Below, one piece after another: positions 41,594-50,135 of a stretch of 50,733 nucleotides of DNA. Positions within the stretch are counted from its first letter, which is position 1; every line of letters begins with the position of its first letter. The DNA is from Acidobacteriota bacterium (GTDB lineage: Bacteria; Acidobacteriota; Terriglobia; Acidiferrales; UBA7541). The stretch spans positions 955-51,687 of the forward strand of contig PLUM01000025.1 of the NCBI GenBank assembly GCA_003165465.1, written 5' to 3'. The position numbers were made by a program, and so were the translations under genes. The notes under the pieces are model-generated. The model saw nothing but the letters and a program-made list of their open reading frames with translations, was not told the origin of the DNA and searched no databases.

Positions 41594-43717
41594 TTACTGG
41601 CTCCGATCGCCGCAGAAAAAAGCGCGCACGTGCTCGTTTGTTAAAAGGGGCTTCCGAGTCCACACCCAGCTATTAGGTCTTCTCCATACTGGGTCAAGAT
41701 CGTCAACCAGCATGACGTTAATTCCGTACTCACGGCAGGTGGAATCGAGACCAGCGATTTCGGCCTGCGAGGGATTTCCGAACAATGGCTCGATGGATTT
41801 CATGCGGCTCTCGCACCGGGGAAAATCCCCGCCAAAGACAATCCCGCATCGTTGCTGCCCCATTGCGGCGCCACGGCCGGAGTAGAGCTGATGAGGAATG
41901 ACCATCGGCGCGTCCGGATTGTATTGCACGATTGCGTCAGGCGGCAGGATGGCTCCAAGAGACTCGTATATCGAACGCAACGCATAGGTGCGCTCGCCGA
42001 GCCGGCGATCCCGGTCGAGCCCAAGAACCGGTTCCGAAGTTAATTTTTCCTCATCGTGAAAAATCGGATAGGCCCGCAACATGAATACCTGATACATGGT
42101 CCCGGCCAGCCCGATGGCCGCCAGTAAAACCAGGGAAACCGCCATCGCACGGCTTCCGCCGATGGCGAAGCGCCGGCTGCTCCACCAATCATCGACCAGT
42201 ATGGCCGCCCAAAGCAGCAACATGAATTGTGCCTGGAGGAAACATCGCCATCCCAGGTCGTTCGAGCCCAGTGTCGTCGAACGCAGAAAGCTTCCAATCA
42301 GGAAACTGGCGCCCACCATCATCCATCCCGTCGCTTCTTCGAGGGTCATTCGCACGGAGCCGTTGCGAATACCGCGAATCCGGAGCGCGCCTGCAATAAA
42401 ATAAAATCCCAGCTCAAAAAAATAACTCACCGGCAGCAAAAGCAGGAGAATGAAAAATGGACCAACCACCATTTGGATTATTGCGTACAAATCAAAATAA
42501 GCCAGATCGCCTTTCATTGGAAAATCCCTAATCGCCAATGCAACAAAATGGACATCGCTCCCGGAACCGTTACTGGACGGCCCCGTACTGGACGGCCCCA
42601 TGAGGATGCTCAGGTACGGCAGTGCCACGAACAGGGCGACCGCGCCCGCGACCAGCAATCCCGTCACGTCCTCCCACCATCTGCGGTATGCCGCGAACGG
42701 CAGCCAGAGCACGACAAAGAAGGCAAACGAGAAACAAACCAGAACAGAAAGTCCGGCAGCGCTCGCAAAAGCCAGACCCGCAATCAGGATGGAGAAGACC
42801 CGTTGAACCCTTGTCGACGCCCGCTGGCGCAACACTAACAAGCCGATCATGCACGCCACGAAGCTCATGACATGGTGCGGGGTCCACAGCAGCGCATCCA
42901 CCCACGAAGTGATTTGCTCGTCCCACCATTCCATGTCGGCATGAACGATGTGCAAGTGTACATAGAGAAAAGCGGTTGGCAGCAGGTCAAGTCCCGTTAC
43001 CAGCAGCAGACTGCAACCGATTAACGCTTTCCGCGCAAGGTGCTCGCCGGCGTGCATAAAAAATTTCAGCGAGATCACAATCAGCGACATCAACGCAATA
43101 CCGGCCCACACCGTGCCGCCGAACAACGCCTGGCGCGGACTCACATTCCCCAAATGAGTGGCGAGGCTGCACACCATCATCCAGAAATAGTGGTATCGAA
43201 GGAACGCCGGCGAATTGCCGGCGAAAAACGGATTCATCGGTGGAATGGATCTGGCTGCCGCGGCAGCGAAGGCGGTACGAGTCGAATAATCGAACGCGGT
43301 GGAGCTGAAGTAAAGACGATCCTTGAATTGCAGGTCAACCAGCGAACCAATCGCAAGAAAAGCCCAGAAAAGAACGAGAGCGCTTCCTATCCACACACCT
43401 CGCGGCACTCCATGTGCGCGAATCTGCCTCCGTCGCTTCCAAATTTGGAGAGACAGGAAGGCAAAACCGAGCCAACTTGCGCCCAAAAGGGTCCATAACG
43501 CCTTCGGATAGCGCCCAACAAGGAAAATGAGAATGGGAACAACGGCCACTGCCAACGGCGTGCTGAGCACGGCTTGCAATGCGAAGCGGCGTTCACGAAA
43601 GCGAAACACGTTCGATAGCCAGCCGATGACATACCCGGGAACAAAAAGGATGAGTGTCAACAGAAGAAATGCTTCGATACTGCGTATGATATCCGCCGCT
43701 GTAAAATTCTGGATCAT
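41594..43717 (-). CDS. Large polytopic membrane protein, probable GT-C glycosyltransferase
   Basis: 707 residues with about 13 membrane helices over the first 550 and a soluble carboxyl domain. After two helices, VDLQFKDRLYFSSTAFDYSTRTAFAAAAARSIPPMNPFFAGNSPAFLRYHYFWMM forms the large first periplasmic loop expected of a GT-C/DUF2298-like enzyme. The carboxyl domain (from about 565) holds LRSIYESLGAILPPDAIVQYNPDAPM and CREYGINVMLVDDLDPVW. No residue-level assignment of the active site is possible. First gene of the locus; probably assembles or transfers the surface glycan outside the membrane. Confidence 0.72.
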   Translation of the reverse strand: MIQNFTAADIIRSIEAFLLLTLILFVPGYVIGWLSNVFRFRERRFALQAVLSTPLAVAVVPILIFLVGRYPKALWTLLGASWLGFAFLSLQIWKRRRQIRAHGVPRGVWIGSALVLFWAFLAIGSLVDLQFKDRLYFSSTAFDYSTRTAFAAAAARSIPPMNPFFAGNSPAFLRYHYFWMMVCSLATHLGNVSPRQALFGGTVWAGIALMSLIVISLKFFMHAGEHLARKALIGCSLLLVTGLDLLPTAFLYVHLHIVHADMEWWDEQITSWVDALLWTPHHVMSFVACMIGLLVLRQRASTRVQRVFSILIAGLAFASAAGLSVLVCFSFAFFVVLWLPFAAYRRWWEDVTGLLVAGAVALFVALPYLSILMGPSSTGPSSNGSGSDVHFVALAIRDFPMKGDLAYFDLYAIIQMVVGPFFILLLLLPVSYFFELGFYFIAGALRIRGIRNGSVRMTLEEATGWMMVGASFLIGSFLRSTTLGSNDLGWRCFLQAQFMLLLWAAILVDDWWSSRRFAIGGSRAMAVSLVLLAAIGLAGTMYQVFMLRAYPIFHDEEKLTSEPVLGLDRDRRLGERTYALRSIYESLGAILPPDAIVQYNPDAPMVIPHQLYSGRGAAMGQQRCGIVFGGDFPRCESRMKSIEPLFGNPSQAEIAGLDSTCREYGINVMLVDDLDPVWRRPNSWVWTRKPLLTNEHVRAFFCGDRSQ
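42571..42600. repeat. Tandem 15-base duplication inside the GT-C-like gene
   Basis: TACTGGACGGCCCCG followed by TACTGGACGGCCCCA; in the protein it gives the duplicated GPSS-T-GPSS in a loop. The frame is kept. Confidence 0.75.
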
Positions 43718-44405
43718 CTAATTTTTTATGCTAGCTCCCGATCGAGTAGCTCGCCAGTTAATTGATACGTTGCGTGTTCTAGGGCAGCAACTTCGTTAAC
43801 GAAAAACCATGGAGATCCTTCCCTGGAATGCCGCTCCCTGGAAATTTCTCGCGGGGAGACTTCAGAAAACCAGATCCAGCCAAATGCCGGCAACCGCCTA
43901 ATAAAAGAAGCGAATCAAGATGCGAACGACCTTGGCTCCGGAGCCGCGGAGGTGGCAGCTGCACAGACATTTACGCGAGACTCTTCCTTTGCAGGATGCA
44001 ATGGGCGGGAATAAAAGATCGCGGCGGGCGTCCCGGTCCCAGGGGTGTGGTGGCCGGGACCAAGACGCTCCACCGCGTTGCATGACGGCGCAACCGGGGG
44101 GATGAACGCCGACATATTGCTTGCGCACAACTCCGCGTCAGCGAAGGTGCGCCGGCAATCTCAAGATCGCTGCGACTTTCGCTTCTTGCCAAAGCTATCG
44201 TTCCATCAAACCGGTCAGCGCTCCTGCCAGCAAGATGTCCGTCAGTTCCAATATGAGCCTATCGAAAGGAGCGAGAATAAGACGCTGGTCGGAAGTACAG
44301 AATTGGGACGGGTGCAACCGCCGTACTACGCCGTACGAAAGGTCAGGTCAAAATTGCAGAGTTCTGAGAGATTCTGAGATGCCGAGGAATTTCTAATATT
44401 CACAG
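43718..44405. other. Gene-free stretch
   Basis: I see no supported gene on either strand. Short frames exist (for example 43898-44128 on the minus strand and 44045-44377 on the plus strand), but they have no recognisable domain, SD or composition. The promoter of the polysaccharide operon must lie near 43718-43800, but no convincing -35/-10 pair is seen. Confidence 0.55.
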
Positions 44406-44435
44406 TTGCAAATGCAAAGTACTAAGGGATATAGT
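44406..44435 (+). promoter_or_regulatory. Predicted promoter of a structured leader
   Basis: TTGCAA (44406-44411), 18 bases, TATAGT (44430-44435), giving a start near 44442. A short dyad GTACTA-agggata-TAGTAC (44419-44437) overlaps the -10 region and could be an operator. Confidence 0.45.
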
Positions 44436-44440
44436 ACGCC

Positions 44441-44514
44441 GATTGAGCGTAAACAGCTCCAATGGCATATAGAGTTTACAGGCCATTGGGGAGGAAAGGC
44501 CGCACTCCCGCGGC
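44441..44514 (+). ncRNA. Candidate structured 5' leader RNA with an H-type pseudoknot
   Basis: Two interleaved stems: GTAAAC (44449-44454) with GTTTAC (44474-44479), and CCAATGGC (44459-44466) with GCCATTGG (44482-44489), both perfect. The 5' arm of the second lies in the loop of the first, so together they make a pseudoknot. A third stem GCCGC-actccc-GCGGC (44499-44514) follows. The start matches the predicted +1 and the RNA would lead into the small membrane protein gene at 44633. No known riboswitch class is recognised. Confidence 0.4.
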
Positions 44515-44632
44515 ATCGCAATTGCTATCTGCTTAATTTTCTGTGGATTAAGGAAGTTCGGCCCGGTCGAGACTTTGGACCTTGATTTGCACTATCAATT
44601 ACGCGTTGTGCCCGTGAATGAGGGAGGCGACG

Positions 44633-44797
44633 GTGGGTATTCTAATTTTGAAGGTCTTTTCCATGTGGTCGCTAGGAGCTCTTGTGGCAGGATTCGCTTT
44701 GGGAGCCGCCATACGCAAAGCCGAGCGGGTTCGCAAGGAAGTGTTCCTGGCCTGTGTGTTTGCGTCCCTTGAGACGCTGCAATCGTCCCGCGGTTAG
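44633..44797 (+). CDS. Small membrane protein of 54 residues
   Basis: Read from a GTG at 44633 with GAGGGAGG five bases upstream, ending TAG at 44795. The sequence VGILILKVFSMWSLGALVAGFALGAAIRKAERVRKEVFLACVFASLETLQSSRG has one hydrophobic helix (about 3-27) followed by a strongly basic segment and an amphipathic tail, the plan of a single-pass, N-out/C-in peptide or small regulator. An internal ATG at 44663 is an alternative start. The coding reading is supported by SD spacing and by composition rather than by a known family. A 190-base structured leader lies upstream. Confidence 0.55.
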   Translation: MGILILKVFSMWSLGALVAGFALGAAIRKAERVRKEVFLACVFASLETLQSSRG

Positions 44798-44828
44798 GAA
44801 ACTGGCTGCGGTCATGCCGTGAAGATCC

Positions 44829-45275
44829 TCAATCCAGCGAATCGAATAAATCCGAAGTGGCTTTAAACTCCGGCTCACCCGCGCGCACAATTTTCAGACT
44901 TGCCGTCTTGAACGGCTCTTCGACCGGTATGCGTTCCGTCCATCGCTGGTGAGAAAGCTTTTCGTGATCAGAAAAATCCAGACGTACAATTAAACGGATT
45001 TTCGAGGAATCGGCCGCCGGAGAAGCGGCTTTTGGTGCCTCTTTTTTACCGGATTTCGATTCCGGATTGACCTTCTTTTTTGCGCCGGATTTTGCGTCCT
45101 TGGCGGGCTCCGCGGGCGGGGCAAGCGGCTTCCCTTCCAATTCCTTGCGCTCAAATTTCACCTGGAGTTTTTTGTCGAGCCGGTAACCCTGCCTCCATCC
45201 CTCAATTCGATGACGCGCCTGCTGGGCAGCGTCTTCGTTCCGGCCGAAATCGCAAATCAAAAAAGTGTGCGCCAT
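44829..45275 (-). CDS. Conserved-looking hypothetical protein with Lys/Ala/Pro-rich linker
   Basis: 148 residues from the ATG at 45273-45275 (a frame to 45404 has no support). The ends look folded: MAHTFLICDFGRNEDAAQQARHRIEGWRQGYRLDKKLQVKFERK at the start and KIRLIVRLDFSDHEKLSHQRWTERIPVEEPFKTASLKIV at the end. Between them lies a low-complexity stretch (about 50-90) of Lys, Ala, Pro and Ser. No signal peptide or known domain is seen. It is convergent with the small membrane protein and divergent from the Cys-rich gene. Confidence 0.6.
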   Translation of the reverse strand: MAHTFLICDFGRNEDAAQQARHRIEGWRQGYRLDKKLQVKFERKELEGKPLAPPAEPAKDAKSGAKKKVNPESKSGKKEAPKAASPAADSSKIRLIVRLDFSDHEKLSHQRWTERIPVEEPFKTASLKIVRAGEPEFKATSDLFDSLD

Positions 45276-45456
45276 GGGATAAATTTTGGCGGTCGAGGCG
45301 TCTGGTGTCAAGGCCGTAACGCAAAAAGCGTTCGTCAGCTCCATGCGGAGGTTCGAACGGGTTCCGCTCCCGTTATTTAAGGGTGCGGGCTCTCTTTCCC
45401 GCACGATCCCTGCTACAGCTTGTCACGTCCGGTCAATTGGTCTATGCTTCGCAAAG

Positions 45457-45879
45457 ATGCTTGAATGGAAAGGGTTTTCTAAATTGCGGAAAATGGCGCG
45501 CAAACTCGCAGCTTGTGCAGCCCTTCTGGCGCTGCTTCTGCCGGGCGTTTCCCCACTAGCGCAGACGATTTCCGCCGCCGATTTGCCCGCGTGCTGCAAT
45601 ACGGTTTATTGCCCGGTGCACCATCGCGAGGCGCGCAATCTGCAACAGGACAAAAGTAATTGTGCCGGGCTTGGCACACCCGGACATAACGACTGCTCCA
45701 TGCGAGCCTGCGATGCCGCTCCAAACCTGATTGTCGGAACCGCCGCATTCGTTCTGGTAACTCCTGTTGCTCTTCGCGGTCCGGCTGTGGCGGAGGCCGC
45801 TCCCGCTCTGGCATCCGAGTTCTTCCTTTGCGTTGCCACAATCCCTATGACCCCGCCTCCTCGAACCTTCCCGAGCTAA
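45457..45879 (+). CDS. Cys/His-rich exported small protein, possible metal binder
   Basis: 140 residues from the ATG at 45457 (the ATG at 45493 is also possible). Hydrophobic signal LAACAALLALLLPGVSPLAQ, then a cysteine- and histidine-dense segment at 46-85: CC at 46-47, C52, HH at 55-56, C69, H77, C80, C85 (ADLPACCNTVYCPVHHREAR ... CAGLGTPGHNDCSMRACD). A second hydrophobic stretch (LIVGTAAFVLVTPVALRGPAVAEA) and a Pro-rich tail follow. This suggests periplasmic or membrane-linked metal or redox chemistry, but the family is not recognised. It ends 90 bases before a TonB-dependent receptor on the same strand, so a joint role in metal uptake or export is an inference. Confidence 0.6.
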   Translation: MLEWKGFSKLRKMARKLAACAALLALLLPGVSPLAQTISAADLPACCNTVYCPVHHREARNLQQDKSNCAGLGTPGHNDCSMRACDAAPNLIVGTAAFVLVTPVALRGPAVAEAAPALASEFFLCVATIPMTPPPRTFPS

Positions 45880-45969
45880 TCGAACGAACCACACGAGAAA
45901 AGTGAATCCAGTGGATTGCGCACCCGTTCGCAGGGTGTTGCCTGTCGTTCAGCTTGAATGAGGGTGAAA

Positions 45970-48345
45970 ATGAATCTCGGAAAGTTTTCTGTCTGTCTCG
46001 GATTTTTTCTGGCTTTCGCCTTGTGCGCGGCGGCATTCTATTCGGCTCCCGTGAGCGCGGAAATCTTCGGCGTCGTGCACGGCATCGTGCACGATCCGCA
46101 GCATCGGCCCATTCAGGACGCGGCGGTCGATCTGAAGGCGCAACATTCCGATTGGATACAACACCAAAAAACGAATGGGAATGGAGAATTTGACTTCAGC
46201 GCCGTGCCGCTGGGCGAATACACGGTCACGATAACGGTGGCCAATTTCCGACAGGCACAACAGAATGTCGTGGTCGGCTCCGGCACGAGTCCCGTGCTGC
46301 ATTTTCAGCTGGAACTGGCCGGCATCACGGAAAAAACAGTGGTGACCGGGGAACCCGTCTCCGCATCCGTGGAATCGGTTACCCCAACCACTCTTCTGAG
46401 CCGCCAGACGATTCAAGATACGCCGGGGGCCGACCGCACGAACAGTCTGGCCATCATCACCGAGTATGTCCCCGGTTCGTACGTTACCCACGATCAACTT
46501 CATGTTCGCGGCGGGCATCAGGTGAGCTGGCTCATCGACGGCGTGCCGGTTCCAAACACCAATATCGCCAGCAACGTCGGCCCGCAGTTCGATCCCAAGG
46601 ACATCGATTACATGGAAGTGCAACGAGGCAGTTATGATGCGGACTATGGCGATCGAACCTACGGCGTCTTCAACGTCGTCCCGCGCACGGGTTTCGAGCG
46701 CGACAAGGAGTGCGACCTTGTCACCAGCTTCGGCAATTTCTATCAGACCAACGACCAGATCAGTTGCGGCGGACACACCGAGCGATTTGCCTATTACGGC
46801 AGCCTCAGCGGAAATCGAAGCAATCTTGGGCTTCAGCCGCCGACGCCCTCGGTTCTGCATGACGCGGAAAACGGCTTCGGCGGATTTGCTTCGCTGATCT
46901 ACAACGTGGACCCGAAAGACCAATTGCGCTTTGTCATGTCCTCCCGCCGGGATTATTACCAGATTCCTGTTTCACCGGGCGTAATCACTGAAATTGCGGG
47001 CGTTCCGGGGACGATTTCCATCACTCCCTGTTCGCCGGCATCCACTTGCGTCGATAGCAGTGGCATTCCCCAGGGCGGCATTTACCAATATGATGGCCAG
47101 CATGAGGCCGACACGTTTTTAAACTTCTCCTGGGTACGAACCATCAATCCCAATGCCCTGCTGACGGTATCTCCCTTCTTTCATTACAACAGCTCGGACT
47201 ACGCCGGCAACCCGAACGACTTCCCCACCGATACAACCGACAATAGGGCTTCCATTTATGCCGGCGCTCAGGTCACTTTCACGGCGACCGTGGCGCGAAA
47301 CACCATCAGCGGCGGCTTCTACGGCTTCTATCAACACGATGACCAACTCTTCGCAATTACCTACACCGATGGCAGTGCGCCAAATCTTCTGCCGGATCGC
47401 GAGATCCTCGCCGGGAATCTGGAGGAAGTCTGGCTGGAAGATAAATTCAAAGCGACCTCATGGCTGACGCTCAGCGGCGGCGTGCGCGAGTCGCACTTCT
47501 CAGGAGGCATCGCGGAAAACGCCACGAGTCCGCGCGCCGGCATTTCTCTTCGCGTTCCGAAAATCGACTGGGTATTCCACGGTTTCTACGGACATTTCTA
47601 CCAGGCCCCGCCACTGCTTACGTTCTCGGGGCCCGCGCTGGTGAACGCGGCGAGCGGACAAGGCTATAGCTTTGGGTCCTTACATGGCGAGAGGGATGAG
47701 GAATATCAATTCGGTGTGACCATCCCGTACAAGAGCTGGGGCCTCGATGCCGATACCTTCCGTACTCGCGCCAACAATTTTTTCGATCACAATAATTTAG
47801 GCGAATCCAACGTCTTCATTCCCGTCACGCTGACCGAGGTGCTGATTCGCGGATGGGAATTGACGCTGCGATCCCCTAAGCTTTGGAACCGGGCGCAACT
47901 GCATCTGGCATATTCGAATCAGATCGGTGGATCCAGGGGTAACATCACCGGCGGCCTGATCCCCATAAGCAACGTTCCTTCTCCCGATTACGGCCAACTG
48001 GATCACGACCAGCGAAACACTCTCAACGTGGGCGCGCAAACCACGCTGCCATGGAAAATATTCCTCTCCGGCAACCTGTACTACGGCTCGGGCTTCAGCA
48101 ATGGCAATGGCCCGGCGGTCACCGGAGCCGCTCCCTGCTGTTCGGCTCTGGATTATTTGCCCGCGCACACAACGGTCGATCTGTCGCTCGGCAAGGACAT
48201 CAATGAAAAGTTATCTCTCTCCGTTAGCGCGCTGAACGTGGGAAACCGTCGCGTGATGCTGGACGACAGCTTGACCTTCGGCGGATTCCACTGGAGCAAT
48301 CCGCGCGAGATGTTCGTCGAGCTGCGATACCGCTTCCATTATTGA
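45970..48345 (+). CDS. TonB-dependent receptor with carboxypeptidase regulatory-like domain
   Basis: 792 residues from the ATG at 45970 (GAGGG six bases upstream; an ATG at 45958 adds four residues). Signal peptide LGFFLAFALCAAAFYSAPVSA, then a CarboxypepD_reg domain (about 32-105: GVVHGIVHDPQHRPIQDAAVDL...GEFDFSAVPLGEYTVTI), a plug with QLHVRGGHQVSWLIDGVPVPN and VQRGSYDADYGDRTYGVFNVV, and a barrel that ends FVELRYRFHY. The length is that of ordinary siderophore, vitamin or metal receptors and shorter than the Oar-like one at 23136. It follows the Cys-rich exported protein, which hints at a metal ligand. Confidence 0.92.
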   Translation: MNLGKFSVCLGFFLAFALCAAAFYSAPVSAEIFGVVHGIVHDPQHRPIQDAAVDLKAQHSDWIQHQKTNGNGEFDFSAVPLGEYTVTITVANFRQAQQNVVVGSGTSPVLHFQLELAGITEKTVVTGEPVSASVESVTPTTLLSRQTIQDTPGADRTNSLAIITEYVPGSYVTHDQLHVRGGHQVSWLIDGVPVPNTNIASNVGPQFDPKDIDYMEVQRGSYDADYGDRTYGVFNVVPRTGFERDKECDLVTSFGNFYQTNDQISCGGHTERFAYYGSLSGNRSNLGLQPPTPSVLHDAENGFGGFASLIYNVDPKDQLRFVMSSRRDYYQIPVSPGVITEIAGVPGTISITPCSPASTCVDSSGIPQGGIYQYDGQHEADTFLNFSWVRTINPNALLTVSPFFHYNSSDYAGNPNDFPTDTTDNRASIYAGAQVTFTATVARNTISGGFYGFYQHDDQLFAITYTDGSAPNLLPDREILAGNLEEVWLEDKFKATSWLTLSGGVRESHFSGGIAENATSPRAGISLRVPKIDWVFHGFYGHFYQAPPLLTFSGPALVNAASGQGYSFGSLHGERDEEYQFGVTIPYKSWGLDADTFRTRANNFFDHNNLGESNVFIPVTLTEVLIRGWELTLRSPKLWNRAQLHLAYSNQIGGSRGNITGGLIPISNVPSPDYGQLDHDQRNTLNVGAQTTLPWKIFLSGNLYYGSGFSNGNGPAVTGAAPCCSALDYLPAHTTVDLSLGKDINEKLSLSVSALNVGNRRVMLDDSLTFGGFHWSNPREMFVELRYRFHY

Positions 48346-48391
48346 AAAGACCGATTGGAACCACGTATGCCCGCCTTGCCCTGCTCTGAGA

Positions 48392-49750
48392 TTACGGGAC
48401 GAGCGCGCTGACCTGGGCGGAGTAACCGCTCTCCACATTGTTGGAATCGACCGATGTGACGACGTAGTAGTAGGTCAGTCCGGCCTGCACGGTGGAATCC
48501 GTGTACGACAGCGTAGCAACAGGCGTGGCGGTCAGTTTTGTGTACGGACCACCGGTTTGTGCCGACGAGTAGGTGTTGTAGCCGATCACCGTGGACATAC
48601 TCGGCGACCAGGATAGTCCCACCGAGTGATTCACGATCGCGACCCCGGTGCCCGAAAGCGAGATGGCGTCCGGCGAATTTGTCGCATTGCTGGCGACGGA
48701 TACGCTCCCCGTCACGCTGCCCTCGCCCGATGGGGCGAACGTTGCCGCCAGGGCCGCCGTTTGTCCCGGAGCCAAGATCAGCCCGGAGGAAACGCCGGCC
48801 GCGTTGAAGCCCGCGCCGGAAACCGTTACATTTGAAACTGTGACCGTGGAATTTCCCGCGTTCGTAAGCGTGACGGTCTGAGTGCCGCTGCTGGACACGT
48901 TCACACTGCCGAAGCTCAGTGAAGATGAACTGGGGTTGAGAAGATACGTCGCGGCGCTCACTGTGAGCGTCGCCGCATTGCTCGTTGCGCTGCCGGCAGT
49001 GTTACTCACTGCGACAGTGAACTGCGCGTTGTTGTCCGTCGTCGTTTCCGCCGGTGTCGTATATGCGGACGATGTCGCTCCGCTGATCGCCACGCCATTT
49101 TTCTTCCACTGATACGTCAGCGGCGCTGTCCCCGTTGCTCCAACTGTGAACGATGTCGTGTTTCCGGCAATCACTGTCTTGCTGACGGGTTGCGATGTGA
49201 TCGAGGGTGCCATTGTTAGCGCTACATTGCACACGCTGACCGTCCCTATGGTGTCCACCGCCCCAAGATTATTCAGGGACGATGTGGTTGCCTGTTCATA
49301 ACGAAATGCATAGTTGATACCTATGGTGGTCTGCACCGATCCGATCATGACGTAGGCGTTATAGGTGTGCGCAACCGCATTCACATCCAAAATGAAATGG
49401 TACGTAGTGCCCGCAAAATACGGGATATTCGAAACGGCCGTAAAGACAGTGCTATTCCTGGCGTCGATGGTTCCCGCCTCATTGAACCGAACGGTCGCGG
49501 CAAGACTCGTGTATCCGGTGGCTGGTCCGAATGATAGACCCATGGTGCCATTGATGAGCGCTGCCGATGGAGCAGCGTCAAACGTAACGCGAAACTTCCC
49601 CGTTGCCGTCTGAGAAAGCGGATAGTTTGCCCATGAGCCGGATGACGAGACACATGTAGATGCGTGCCCCACTGTTCCAAAAGCGAACAACATCGCCAAA
49701 GCTGCCGCAACGATCTGAATTTTGTTTTCGATTTTCCCGGCAATTAGCAT
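48392..49750 (-). CDS. Secreted modular protein with Ig-like, choice-of-anchor and fibronectin III domains
   Basis: 452 residues with GAGGAAG upstream of the ATG at 49748-49750. Signal peptide (IVAAALAMLFAFGTVGHA). Residues 30-178 form a beta-rich LamG-like domain. PSITSQPVSKTVIAGNTTSFTVGATGTAPLTYQWKKNGVAI (about 182-222) is a bacterial Ig-like repeat; LNPSSSSLSFGSVNVSSSGTQTVTLTNAGNSTVTV (about 271-305) is an ASPM-SPD-2-Hydin domain; and HSVGLSWSPSMSTVIGYNTYSS...YYYVVTSVDSNNVESGYS (from about 374) is fibronectin type III. No catalytic site; likely an adhesion or matrix protein. The stop follows a receptor gene in tail-to-tail arrangement. Confidence 0.85.
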   Translation of the reverse strand: MLIAGKIENKIQIVAAALAMLFAFGTVGHASTCVSSSGSWANYPLSQTATGKFRVTFDAAPSAALINGTMGLSFGPATGYTSLAATVRFNEAGTIDARNSTVFTAVSNIPYFAGTTYHFILDVNAVAHTYNAYVMIGSVQTTIGINYAFRYEQATTSSLNNLGAVDTIGTVSVCNVALTMAPSITSQPVSKTVIAGNTTSFTVGATGTAPLTYQWKKNGVAISGATSSAYTTPAETTTDNNAQFTVAVSNTAGSATSNAATLTVSAATYLLNPSSSSLSFGSVNVSSSGTQTVTLTNAGNSTVTVSNVTVSGAGFNAAGVSSGLILAPGQTAALAATFAPSGEGSVTGSVSVASNATNSPDAISLSGTGVAIVNHSVGLSWSPSMSTVIGYNTYSSAQTGGPYTKLTATPVATLSYTDSTVQAGLTYYYVVTSVDSNNVESGYSAQVSALVP

Positions 49751-49813
49751 TTTCTTCCTCTTTTCCCTTTTTCACCGGGCCACACCATTGCGCCGGCTTG
49801 CGAGGCAGGAAAC

Positions 49814-49829
49814 TTAAGAGTTCTCTTAA
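49814..49829. promoter_or_regulatory. Small dyad in the divergent gap
   Basis: TTAAGAG-tt-CTCTTAA, 7-base arms, 64 bases upstream of the modular protein and 307 bases before the helicase gene. It may be an operator. The rest of 49751-50135 shows no gene. Confidence 0.3.
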
Positions 49830-50135
49830 TTCAGCTTTCAACTCAGCCCCCCGAAAGATGCGAAGGTTAGTTCACGACAAGTCGCGGACTCGACTGGTCA
49901 CAGGGATGGAAGAAGGACAGGCGAAATACACGCTGGGGAGGACAGGTCAAACACAGCGAAAGGAACAGCGAACAAAACACCGTGGTGCGCAAAATATACT
50001 TTAGGGAATTCTTGAAAAACTTTCACGGCTGTTGCGCACGAAGCCCTCATAAGAAAGACCGTTGCGCCGGACGCAGCGGCATGGTAGCGTGGCGAATGAA
50101 AGGCGAAGTGTGAAGAAGCACGAAGGAGGCCAGCG

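Noticed and set aside
43898..44128. Small minus-strand frames in the gene-free stretch
   Set aside because: Several overlapping short frames in different phases, Arg/Pro/Cys-rich, no SD, no domain.
44491..44515. GAGGAAAGGCCGCACTCC resembles the 5' conserved part of RNase P RNA
   Set aside because: The consensus continues GTCCGGGCTC and needs a matching 3' half about 300-350 bases on, which I cannot find; the match is short and may be chance.
49751..49860. Possible c-di-GMP riboswitch upstream of the modular secreted protein
   Set aside because: Such genes often have one, but the conserved GCAAA...GGGACGCAAAGCC blocks are not present in the leader.
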